Shown here: positions 36,527 through 47,342 of the stretch, piece after piece | How the letters are laid out: every line of letters starts with the position of its first letter | Position numbering within the stretch: position 1 is the stretch's first letter | Assembly: GCA_000310025.1 (NCBI GenBank) | Contig: FN649758.1 | Location: 1,956,526-2,020,525, forward strand | DNA: 64,000 nucleotides | DNA from: Ectocarpus siliculosus | Taxonomy: Eukaryota > Sar > Phaeophyceae > Ectocarpales > Ectocarpaceae | Reading direction: 5' to 3' | The notes under the pieces: generated by a model | Told to the model about the DNA's origin: nothing | The model's database searches: none | What the model saw: the letters and a program-made list of their open reading frames with translations, nothing else | Position numbers and translations under genes: made by a program

Positions 36527-38759
36527 CTGCGGAAACGAAAGGAGAGCGCGTGTGCCTGAGAGCAGTGAACACGCCGATAGGGTATGCCGTACTTACTTGT
36601 GTGCATATCTTGCGATCTAAAACCAGTTTTTCGTCGTGTGAATCCGGATTTGAGACGGTGCCTCTCGGGCCGATCAAAATGGGAATTTTAAATTTGGCTC
36701 CGTGGTGGGTGACTACTGTAAGTTCAGCAAGGGGGTTTTCCTGGGTCTCGTTGGCTGTAGTCTACTAAAGCTTGGAGAATGCCAGAGACGTTGTGGTGGA
36801 TAGAGGCCATGGCGCGTCATGGTTCAGCAGCAACGACCACGTGAAACAACAGCAATGCAATCAACAAAAACAGCAACAGCAAGATCTCCAGCAGTATGCA
36901 CACAGGACTGTAAAATTACGTCCACACCAGATGAGAGAAGCGAGAGGTGGGTTTGGAAACAGGCAAGCTTCCAAACAGCCAAGCAGAGGCCACGGAGATT
37001 GACTACGCAGCATTTCTGTCACGTAGCACAAGGTGCTCGGCGACAAAGCGGTAGAGCCCGAACTTAGGTTGAAGGAGAGGCCTGCGCGCTGCGCGGGGCA
37101 CGTCACAGAGTGGTAAATCTTTCGGCCGACATGAAAAAAGTTCTCTCTGAGCCACTTGGATAAGCTGTTGGTGCAGGCAAATATTTTGAGAAGTTCCTCC
37201 CATCTATTTGTGTGCAACACTCCGTCTTAGCGGTGTGGAGCACGACGCTCTAGCAACGAGGACTCCCCCGTCCGCGGGCGAAGTTCTTGATCTGTCTCTC
37301 TGTGTGCTTGTTGCAACAACAACCCCTCTGCTGTTCTTGCAGAAGAGGTACAGAACAGGATCTGTGTACGTACTGCTGTAGCTAAATCTGCCGCCACGGT
37401 GCTGCAGCTGTGCCTGTGAACATTGCGTATGTGTCATGTCGTTTCGGACATACATCACTGCCGCACCTGAACCTTTACCTGGAGCTAAGCGTGGGGTGTA
37501 ATGTGCTTGAGGTATCTTGAGGACCTGGTGCCCGGGTGGCAGCGTACGCAGTTGGGCCAGGGTAGAGAACGGGAGTCAGAGGGGAATGTGCAAGCCTTCG
37601 CGGCAGCGGCCAAATTTATGCTGCTTCGGGCAGTATTCCGAGAGAGGGAGACTGTCAGAGAGAGAGAATTCTCGGAGATTCGGGAGATTTCGAGTTTTTG
37701 GCAGGTGCGGACTTTCTTTCCGCCGGGCACCGGTGCCTCTGTTGCCGCAAGCCGCAAAGCTGCTTGCGTTAAACATAACCCCAAGCTACAGCCTGTCGGG
37801 ACAGGAAGGGTGCAGTACCTGACAGCGTGGCCGTCACTCTTGCGAAAAAAGTTGGTCGCTGCCAATTACATGATCAGTTTCTACTTTATTATAGTCGATT
37901 GGGGATACATTTATACAGCATCCGACGGCTGGTGGCCTGCTGATTTGTGTGGTTTTGTGTGTGCTTGTACAGGGCAGTAGGTCAGCTGTGACGTAGACCG
38001 CACCGTTTTGCGGCAGTCTTGAGCTTTCGCGCATGGATGCTGCCTTATCTACACGCCCGTCTTCCCACTCTATTTGTGAACGCGACAGGCTATATCGGAG
38101 AGAGCCATCACGCGCAAGGAAGCAGATGCAACACTTGATTTATTTGTGCAGATCGTCTACATTTAGACTAAACGTACTCCACACATATCATATTCACATT
38201 ACAAAGAAGTACTGCTGTAGTACAGGTGTAGACCGCTACACTTGTGCTCCGCGCAGCTTTTGCTGACGTGTGAAGACCCTACGTAATATACCACAGCCCC
38301 TGGACTGATTTTCAAAGCTCGATTTCGCCGCAGCAGAAAGAGTGGGTGGTGCCAACACCAGAGGTGTCGCAACCGTCTTATCTTGTAGAGCTTTCCGAAA
38401 ACTTATCGTTTGAGTGATGCATCCTCATGGCTGCGGAGAATGCAATATTGGCCGGCGGGGGTGGTATCTTATGTTACCTAAGGCATTATATCTGTAATCT
38501 TGTGTGTGTAGGGCTCTCTCTCCATGTGTCTTTTTCGCGATGGCACCCTTCACTTCTCTGGAGTGCTCCTTTCTATACCGCCCTGCCGTACGGAGTGATG
38601 AGGACAGACAAACTATTCGAGAAAATCAGAGAACAGCGAAAGGTGGTGTGGGTGGTACCCCCACGCCTGCAAGGAAATGATTGATACTACTACACACCGT
38701 GACGCTCCTTCACCACGAAAGCTGCCACATCTGGGCGCATTCTCCGCCTACTTCCCATG
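36527..38759. other. Region upstream of the propeller gene
   Basis: This stretch should contain the missing 5' exon(s) and promoter of the propeller gene. I could not find an ATG with a signal peptide and an in-phase donor. Several open frames are present on both strands, but none shows a conserved motif. A small CAA/CAG-rich patch is at about 36845-36895. Confidence 0.4.
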
Positions 38760-41700
38760 TGCACATGGTGAGGGCATTCTTCCACGTGCATGTTTTCACC
38801 TTTCGATCAAACCAAGGTATTCAGGGACTTCTTGTAGTTCCTCGAGAGCGGGAAAAAAACATCATACACAATGTAACGAAAGCGAACCTGGTGGTAGTTT
38901 TACATCGCGCCAACAATTGGTTCAATAATGTAGTCCCCAATTTACCGCCCCTCGAGTATACATCACTCGTGAGAACGGAGCACTACAATTCTCCCATGGA
39001 TCCAGGAAAACAAAGTTGTCCATATTTGAAGCAACAATATTTTAGTCATCCCCACTGTAAAGACACTCGCCTATTAGACACCCCCCGCGTACGAGACATA
39101 TTTTTCTCGGAAACGAGGTGCCCCGTGGATGGGAAGCACGGCACAGTAGTATTATTAATACTCCATGGACCCGCGAAAAAAATCAACACGCGCCGGAACG
39201 CGGCAACAAAATAGTGCTCCGCGAGGTCTGCCTGTCTGTGCAGCTGTGTGTGTGTGTGGTTAGCGAGATTCCTTTCGAGCGAAGAAGACAACGGTGGTGA
39301 CTGCGTGGTGCATTACGTCGTCATTCACAGAGACTGAGGCGCACTCTATTCTCCCTTCTTGAGCAGCTTCGGTCGGTTCTATTTGTACAAGGGAAGCGAA
39401 GGGAAAAGATGGAAAATACGCGAAACTTCGGGTACAGAACCCGCACTGAACATAGTCCGCACTTGACACAACAAAAATCTATGAACAAAACGGGGTATGT
39501 TAACAAAAATGGGGACTAGACCGTTTTCTGGGCCAGAATCAGAGATTGAAGCTTGACCAGACCTTGACCTTTCTTAACTGCCGGCTCGTTCCTTCCTACC
39601 TTCTTTCGATCGCTGAAACTGTGAATTCGTTCACTTCTGAATCTCAGTCAAGCGCAGAGGGGCGAGGGGAGATAGATGCAAGCCACAATTCGCGATTTCT
39701 TGCGGAAGGTATGATGCCGTGTCTTTGTTGCGCACGACTGGAATAGCACCCAGAGGAACCAGTGGTGGGTTGATAGCGCACCGCCGTGAACCGGGATGTT
39801 GATATTTCATTCTAGTTTAAGCCTGTTGTCAAAATTGAACGACTTAAGTGAAATAAGTATGGGGACAATTTTCGTCCTGCTCCCACGACTTTGCCCACCG
39901 ATTTTCATATTGAATATGAAGAGGTCATGCTTGTCAAGGGCCATATATTGACGCATGTCACGCCTCAAAAAAACCCGGGGATCTTGTGGATGTTGTTGTT
40001 GTCTCCACACACACAGTACCTTCCTCTGTCGGTACTGATCAAACTCTTGAGGAGTGATTCCCACGGTCACCGGCAAATTTACAAAAAATGAATAAAAACG
40101 CAATGAACCCGAAGGGTCCGTAAGAAAATAAAAATAAACAGAAACCAGTTTGGGACCCTCCACTCCCCTCTACACACACGCCACATGAGGCAGAAATGAA
40201 CTGGAACTCCATCACAGGCCAGAAAGAGAGGTACATCCCCTGGTTCAATATTGGTACTGCACAGAGAAAGAGAGAAGGCCATCCGGGGGAGAAAAGAAAA
40301 CACACAAAGAAAGGAGATAGAAAATGAAAAAATGTATATATGACAAAAAGCAAGAATATAAAGAAAAAGAAATACAGTAAAAAATCTACTGAAAAAATCG
40401 TCCATTTCTATAAATGCTACGCCGCTCATTCTCAACAACTTAAGGTACTACATCAAGCAAAATATCGTTCCCATCAACAAGAAAACTCTGAACAACTGGC
40501 TGCAACTGAATCGTACCAAATCGCGAGAAGATCTGATTTGATGATACGTCTGTAAACTAAAGCTCCCGTGACAAAGGAGCAGGAACGCTGGGCGGGTGGG
40601 TGGGTGGCGGAGGGATATCCGAATGTGGGTTACCTCCGGGAACGCGAGCGGCCTACGAAAGCAGCAAGGCCGGTCACACCGACCATCACCGCTGCCAGAC
40701 CCATCACTCCATATCGCTTTCGCAGAATACCCTTGGTGATGCCGGCCGCCTTCTGTCGCAGAAATTCCTCCCCTTGGCCCATTCGGGATGCGAGCGTTTC
40801 GTCCTGGTGGCGTGCGCGGTTGTTGCTCCCGCTGTTGCTACTGGTATTGCTGCTGATGCTGCCGATGCTGACGTTGCTGCTGCTATTGCTCCTGATGTTG
40901 TTGGCGATGTTGTTGTTGCCGTTGTCGGTGTTGCGGTTGGTGCTGCTCGTGTTGCTGTTGTTGTTGCTAGGGCTACCGATAGCTCGGAGCAGCCACGCAA
41001 GAGGTGAGGCCGACGGCCGCGGTTCCGTTGTGCTGGGCGGCATTATCGTCATGGTGACGGTGTACCCACCGGTCCCAATCACAGAGGCCGGGGCTGCGAA
41101 GGAAGGGGACGGTGTGATCACAAGGCACGGCGAAGTCTGCGTCGCAATGCTGGAGAAAACCAGAGATGGCGGAGAAGAAGTAGAAGACGAGGAAACCGCG
41201 GAGGAGGACGGTGAAGAGGGAGATGTCTGCGAAGAAGCTGACGTCACCGTGTTGCAGACGCCCTCTCCATGCTCCCGCCTTTCGTTCATGTGGTCTACGA
41301 AATTCGGGTACGCCGTAAGTCTCGCATCACACCCGGGGCACACGCGGAGTGGCCGGTTGCCCCGAGTTGCCTGTTGTTGCAAACGTTGACAGAGTGCGGG
41401 CAACAGGGACGAGGGGCACGTGGCAAATGCAAGCGCATGGTCCGACGGGAGAAATTGACAGTAATAGGGTTGTTGATTACTGTCTCAATCATCGAAGGTA
41501 GAGGAGGGTGGAAGGCAAACATACTATTGGTACAGGAATTCCATGTTTGCATACCAGGAGATACAACTGCCTTCGCTCGTCGCGCCTCACCTGTATCTCA
41601 ATTGAGCATGCGCCACATATTGTCCCGCCGCACCCAGCACAGGCGCGCTTGGGCCTAAAGACGGCGCAGAACCGGTTGCCTGTAAGGCACGGGCGGAGAG

Positions 41701-42780
41701 GGACATATTGATTGTTGGATTCCGCCGTTGTTCATCACTGACGCTATGCCAATATACCTCATCGTGCGGACAATCCAGACAGTTGCATCATGCGAAACAA
41801 GCAGTACCAGTTCCCGCAAGGGTGTGTGTGGTCGTTGTGGTGCATGGCCTCAGCATGTCAGAAGCCTGCATGCACATTGGAGAGTTAGTCAAAACCGCTG
41901 TGTGATTTTTCGACAAGATGGAGAGGGTGCCGACGGTACACATAAAACGGCATCGATATTTTCCCTCCGCCTCATTTTGAGACGATTCGAACGCCAACCG
42001 GCACAGCTTCTCCTTCTGAAGAATCGAGCTTCGTTTCTCGGCCCTAGGGGAGGTCTGACATATGCGGTCGACCAAAGTCACCTCGCCCATGGTCGGAGGG
42101 TCTTCTTTTCTTCGCGAACGATGCCTTTCCTACATGTGAAGACCGCAAGAGTTGGCAAGAGTTCAGCCCGTTCCCCACTCTATGCCGTCAACTGTTATGT
42201 CGCTTACCACAGAAATGGCAAAATCTGGTCTTCGATTCGACCAAGCGGGTCAGGCGGGTCGCGAACGGCGCGGGTGTGGTCGGCATGGGCATCGGCAGTG
42301 CGGGCGTATCGTTCCTTCGTGGTTGGGCCGCAGCAGAAGCCACGATGGCATTGGACGAGGACGCCATTGTTGATTGTGGAGTGTAGAGTGGGTGGTGACT
42401 GAATCTGTGTTCCACGGCTGACTTTGTGCAGCACAAGACTGGACAGTGGGTGAGAGTGAAAGTGAGCAGCTGGGGGAGAGTCAGGCGATCCAACAAGCCT
42501 GTCAATGGTGGATCTTTAACAGAGGATCGGAACTTGAACCGAAGCGAACTTGTTGCACCGAATCGAACGTGTTGAAGCGAACTTGATAAAGAAGAACGTT
42601 AAACCGCCAACGTACCTTTCTGACTGTGAAGGTGGCGAGTGACATTGCTGAATCGTTGGAGAGTCGTTGGTCGAACGCGGTCGAAGCACTACATGGACTA
42701 TGTACGTGCAATCACAAAACGACTTTCTGCGCGAAGTATTACCACACTAGTCTAGTATAGTCGAGGGGGTGTGTTGATAT
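38760..42780 (-). repeat. FYVE-gene repeat unit, copy B
   Basis: The unit contains the intact gene at 42367-40630. Downstream of it, similarity to copy C continues to about 40380, then resumes at about 39020-38760, where it matches 44260-44010 of copy C (for example cgccaacaattggttc against cgcaccaacaattggttc). About 1.35 kb (39.02-40.38 kb), relatively A/T-rich and without a recognised gene, is therefore extra in this copy. Copy B follows copy C head to tail on the minus strand. Confidence 0.7.
40630..42367 (-). CDS. FYVE-type zinc-finger protein with C-terminal membrane segment
   Basis: Three exons: 42367-42208, 41679-41591 and 41370-40630, with matching phases, giving about 329 residues. 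Residues 50-97 hold four CX2C pairs spaced as in FYVE fingers: C50/C53, C67/C70, C75/C78 (CX4C between pairs) and C94/C97, with the usual RVCP at the last pair. The basic RHHCR motif that binds phosphatidylinositol 3-phosphate is replaced by KRACAGCG, so lipid binding is doubtful. The rest is Ser/Thr/Asn-rich with an LAWLLRAIG block at about residues 190-198 and ends with a hydrophobic segment (YGVMGLAAVMVGVTGLAAF) and a basic tail. That suggests a tail-anchored membrane protein on an internal compartment. It is the only one of the three copies here with all exons open. Confidence 0.75.
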
Positions 42781-45045
42781 CTGAGTGGGGAGCAAGTAGT
42801 AGTGGGTGGAGCTACGGTGTTGGTGGGCTTCACTGAAGCTGTGGTTGATATTGGTGGTGGTGTTGTCAGGCGCCACTGCATGGCGGGGTCAAGGTGTCGC
42901 GCCGCCAATGGGATTACGCGGGTACCTCGGTATGTATGCGCCACATCATGTGGTGGTGACTCGAGGAGATGGCATGGTTCACCTGGCGATTTCAGGACCA
43001 CGGGTGGCGTCCACGTTTTCACTCTAGCGCAAGACGCGTGTTATCGAGAGCACGAACTGGCCACGTGCCGCAGGTCTGTCCTTCCCGATTTGTCAAATGA
43101 AGTGGTTCGACAGAGAAATGTTGCCGGTGACGAGCCAAGGGCGGAATCAGAAACCGAGCGGAAAGTTGGCCCCTTCGACAATCCTACGGACCAAAACTTT
43201 CCATTCAGTTCCCCTACCGGTTGTCTCCGGCAGCACGAGCAACAACCCGTTGGTTCCACGTGGGCATGCTCTACTCACAGCCTGGTTTGGAAAGCTGGGA
43301 AGTTCCGAGGATGACGACATTGTGCAAACCCGTACATAATTGACTCCCTGTCTCCGTTGGCGCCAACCTATCGACATTGCAATTCCGTGCCTCAGTGTGC
43401 CCCACGCACTGTACGAGAGTCCGCACCCTATCTTGCTCGCGCACGAAATGCTTGTCGGAAACACTGTCGCCTTTTCCCTTGGGAGGGTGTATTTAGGCGC
43501 CATTTGGGTTCCCTGAGGCCCTTCCGCGAAGAATGAAATGCCTGTGTGTTGACGAACTCGCTACGGCGGCTATTTGTTTTCTGTCTAGTTTGTTTTCTCT
43601 TCTGTCGAGTTGCTCACACGCACAGTGCAGACCTTCAGCAAGCGATTATAAAATCATGGGTTGAATACAGCCACCGCAAAGTTCAACGTCCGGCGTTTCT
43701 GCTCGACAACATCCGGAAAAGTGGTCTGTAGGCTACACGTTTGATCGTCCCATTTGTGTGTGAGCGAGGGGGGCACTGAGAGAGACTGAATGTGCGCAAG
43801 AAGACGCAACACATGATTTGCGGGTGGCCTACAGCGCGTAGTTCGGAAACTCCGGCATGTTGTTGGGGAGGAACAATTTGGGCTTGATGGCCGGACATAC
43901 ATGTCATCTCACGTGTGCTTCGCGCAGCTTTCCACGCGTGCAGGCCGTTCAATTGCACATAGACAGCATCAAGGCCACGCCCCGTGACGTGGACTCTTGG
44001 TCCAATGTACGCGCATGGTAAGGGCATTCTTTTACATGCATGCATTTCTTCACTCGATCAAACCAACATAGCCAGAGGGGGGTGATGTTCATACAGCGGT
44101 TCGCCGAGAGCGGGAAAATCATCATCATCACGACCGCGAAGCAACTGGTGGTACGTAGTTTTAAGTCGCACCAACAATTGGTTCACGAGTGGAGTCTTGA
44201 TGTTGCCGCGCCTGGACTCTACATCACGCGTGAGTAAACGGGGCACCCAGCTATTCCCATCGTTCAACATTCGGGTCTCCCATGTGTCCTACGGAAAACA
44301 GTAGTCCACTTCTAAAACTATTTGGCTACTCCTTGTGAAGCATTACTGTAGTTCAACACAGGAAAAAGTAGATTGTTTGCACCGCTACAAAGCTCCGACC
44401 AACCGGCTGCACCTGAATCGCACCAAATAGCGAGAAGATCTGGTTCAACGATACGCCCCTGAAAACACAAAGCTTCCGTTGACAACGGAACAGGAACGCT
44501 GGGAGGGTGGGCGGGTGGACGAGCAGTACCGCGGATGTAGGTGATCTCCAGGAACGCCAGCGGCCTACGAAAGCAGCAAAGACCGCCCACACCGACAACC
44601 ACCGCGGCGACACGTAGCGTTCGCGAAGAACACCCTGGGAGACGGTGGCCATCATCTTTCGCCGAAATGCCCCCCCTCGGTCCATTAAGGATGCAAAATT
44701 CTTGTCCTGCTCGTGTGGGCCTTTCCTGTCGCTGCTGTTGTTGCCGTTGCCGTTCGTGCCGTTGTTGTCGGTTTCGTTGCTGGTGCTGTGCTGATGTTGG
44801 TGCTGGTGCCGACGCTGATGTTGTTACTGCTGCTGCCTCCGCTGTTACTGCCGGTGGTTGTGCTATATACTGATGGTGTTGCTGCTGTGGTCTTCGGGGT
44901 TGCTGGTGCTGGTGCTGGTGGTGGCGATGGTGCTGGTGTTGTCGTTGTCAGTTTTGCTCATGGCGCGGAGCAGCCACGCAAAAGGTGACACCGGCGGGCG
45001 TGGTTCCGGCGTGTAGGCCGGCCTCATCATCGCCATGCTGATTGC

Positions 45046-45151
45046 GTACCCATTGGTCCTAGGCACGGAAGTGGGGGTTTCGAAGGAGACGGTCGTGGCA
45101 TCGTCGATCTCCTTCGAAGCCCCCACCTCCGTGCTTGGGACCAACGGGTAC
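45046..45151. repeat. 44-bp imperfect inverted repeat
   Basis: Arms 45046-45089 and 45108-45151 pair with few mismatches (for example tcgaaggaga against tctccttcga, and gtacccattggtcct against gggaccaacgggtac), with an 18-base spacer. It lies within pseudogene C, about 70 bases from the N gap. Copy A begins inside the corresponding sequence and has only one arm in the window. Confidence 0.85.
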
Positions 45152-46886
45152 ACCAGCACCATGCATGAGGATGAGGCCCCGCTACACACCAGAACACCGG
45201 CAAAGTCGGCGAGGCAATCCTNNNNNNNNNNNNNNNNNNNNNNNNNNNNNNNNNNNNNNNNNNNNNNNNNNNNNNNNNNNNNNNNNNNNNNNNNNNNNAC
45301 GAAGAAGACCTTAACCAATCCGTGACTACGGCTTCACGGCCGACGGAGGAGATGTTCGCGAGGAAGCTGTAGTCACCGTTCTGCAGAGGCGGTCTTCGCG
45401 CTTCTGCCTCGTGGCGATGTGGTCGACGAAATTGGGACACGCCTGTAGCCCGGCGTCACGGCCGGGGCACACGCGGAGTGCCCGGTATTGAAAACGCGGC
45501 GATAGTGTCCTGGTCGGGACGCGGGGCACGTGGAAGCGGTAACGCATGGTTGGTCGGACGCAACTTGCAAGCACATCCTCCCCAACGGAGGTAGAGGAAG
45601 TTGGATAGGCAACACCCAACCGCGTGAGAGCACATTTTGGTGCAAAGGCTGTCTTCTCTCACGATATCATACCGGTATGTGTGGCCCGGTATGTCATCAT
45701 CAGCTCATGCCCTTGTTACAGGAACACCAGGTACCAGGTGACGTCACTACCGTCGTTCGTGGCGTCTCACCTCCATCCTGAGTGGTCATTCAACGCACAT
45801 TTTGTCCAATTGCGCCCGGCACATGCTCTCGGGCCTAAACGACACCGCAAAACCGGTTGCCCGCAAGGCACGGCAGAGGGACGGATTGTTGACGTCGAGG
45901 CAGATCTCTGACATTGTAGTCTACTGCTCGATCTCATCATGCAGACAACCAGCCAATCATCAAACGAAACAGGCTCTACCGGCCCCTAGCGTGCGCACCC
46001 TCTTTCTAGCATGACCTCTCGGTAAGCCAGAGACTGTACTCGAAAGAGCGCGCGTTACTCAGCGCTCAAGTTGCGCCCAAGGTTGGGCCGCAATATACGC
46101 TCCCGTGAGACGTGCTGCGTGAGCATGCTACTTTGGCATTCCATTACTGTAGTCATGTCATGTGGTCCGGTGTCCACCTTGCGTTGACGACACCGACGAC
46201 GTGAAAGGGGCGATGGGTCTCCCCCTTGGACCAAGTTCCGAAACTGAGATTTTTCTCTACTATCCAAGAGGGTGTCAATGCCAAACGATACGTGTTCTTG
46301 TTCCGCCCCCAAAATATAGGTCCAACTCTGCCCTTTCCTGCACCGGCACCGCTTCTCCTGCGGAGAAGTCAAGCTCCATTTGCTGACGCCCAAGAGTGGG
46401 TCTGGCATGCACTGTCAAACACGGCACGCATTCCAATCAACATCACCTCACATCCGTCGAACGATTCTATTTTCCTCGCGAACGATGCTCCTTCCGACGG
46501 CTGGCACGCAAGTCAGGCCGTTCACCTCTCAAGTAGATCATCTTCTCGGGACTGTACCTCGGGCCTTGGTAGTACCCTCCGACAAACCTAGCCGAGATAC
46601 ATACTATAGCTCGATGCCACCAACGGAAGTAGGGCGAGAACAGGACGATCGACATGCTCAAGCCACCGTACGCCAACTTCTTCCGCTACATTCAGCGAGC
46701 AAGACCCGACGTACGCTCCAACGCACGAGTCCTTGCGTCTCGGTGGAGACGATGCTTGGGTGGCTGACTGTCCACTTTTCGTCTTTTCGTACTCTCAGTC
46801 ACAAAGCAGACCTTCCTTGTGCTCCACGAACTCTGCTGAGGAACACATCCAGGCACTCAATCCCACAAATCAACAACAACGTGTCG

Positions 46887-47342
46887 ATTGATCAATAATG
46901 GCCTCATCATGAGTGTCATCGTGGCATCCTCGGCGCACCGAAGAAGTGAGCCACACTCCCGATGACCACTACTCCTGCCCATCGCGTGACCCGCCTGGTC
47001 GAAGCGAAGACCAGGTTTTGCCAGTTCTGCGGTAAGCGAGACTCAAGTATAGGTGGAAGGAGGGGGGACCTTTCCCTCACTCGGGTTTCGATGTCAACCT
47101 ATTGCGCGCCCGTGCTATGAACTGACATCGCAACCGGAGTGAGCGAAAGCTCCACCCGCCCTCGACGTATATTTGGGTTCGTTTACCGCAGAGCTGGCCG
47201 AAGCTGGTCTTCGCTTCCACTAGGCGCGTCACGTGATGGGGAGGAGTATCGGTCATCGGAAGTTTGGCTCTTTTGTTCGTTGCGGCGAGGATGCCACGAT
47301 GATGCCAGGCACTTGATGGGGATGGGGCCGTTGTTGATCAAA
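46887..47342. repeat. Large imperfect palindrome carrying FYVE exon 1 twice
   Basis: The left arm (46887 to about 47105) and the reverse complement of the right arm (47342 to about 47109) align through exon 1, its donor and the start of the intron. Shared landmarks are ttgatcaataatggcc/ttgatcaacaacggcc, catcgtggcatcctcg, ctggtcgaagcgaagacc/ctagtggaagcgaagacc and ctcactcggg/ctcactccgg. The plus-strand arm keeps RFCQFCG and an intact GTAAGC donor with an ATG at 46961; the minus-strand arm is decayed. The centre is near 47107. Confidence 0.8.
46961..47030 (+). pseudogene. Orphan FYVE exon 1 in inverted orientation
   Basis: An ATG-initiated frame of 23 codons ends in TRLVEAKTRFCQFC, with the donor GTAAGC in the same phase as exon 1 of copy B. 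No exon 2 follows on the plus strand; the sequence runs into the palindrome centre. It is better preserved than the minus-strand exon 1 of copy C, so it was probably copied later or from another family member. Confidence 0.6.

Larger units (their letters stand above)
44353..47310 (-). pseudogene. FYVE-family gene copy C, decayed
   Basis: Exon 1 remains at about 47310-47170, but with frame damage, and the first pair CHFC has become GQLC. Exon 2 (about 45868-45782) has lost its acceptor: the TTACAG of copy B is TTGCGG here. It also has a TAG nine codons in. The Cys pair in exon 3 region (VCPGR at about 45480-45470) has lost its second Cys. The later coding part is broken into frames ending near 44863 and 44353. 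Four independent lesions make this a pseudogene. The gap may hide more damage. Confidence 0.8.
42780..47342 (-). repeat. FYVE-gene repeat unit, copy C
   Basis: This unit shares its 3' two thirds with copy A (45118-42780 matches 1-2530 inverted), and its 5' part with copy B (exon 1, intron 1 and exon 2 regions). A 77-base N gap (45222-45298) lies within the last-exon region. The outer end is modified by a palindrome. Copies C and B form a tandem pair with a period of about 4.5 kb. Confidence 0.75.
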
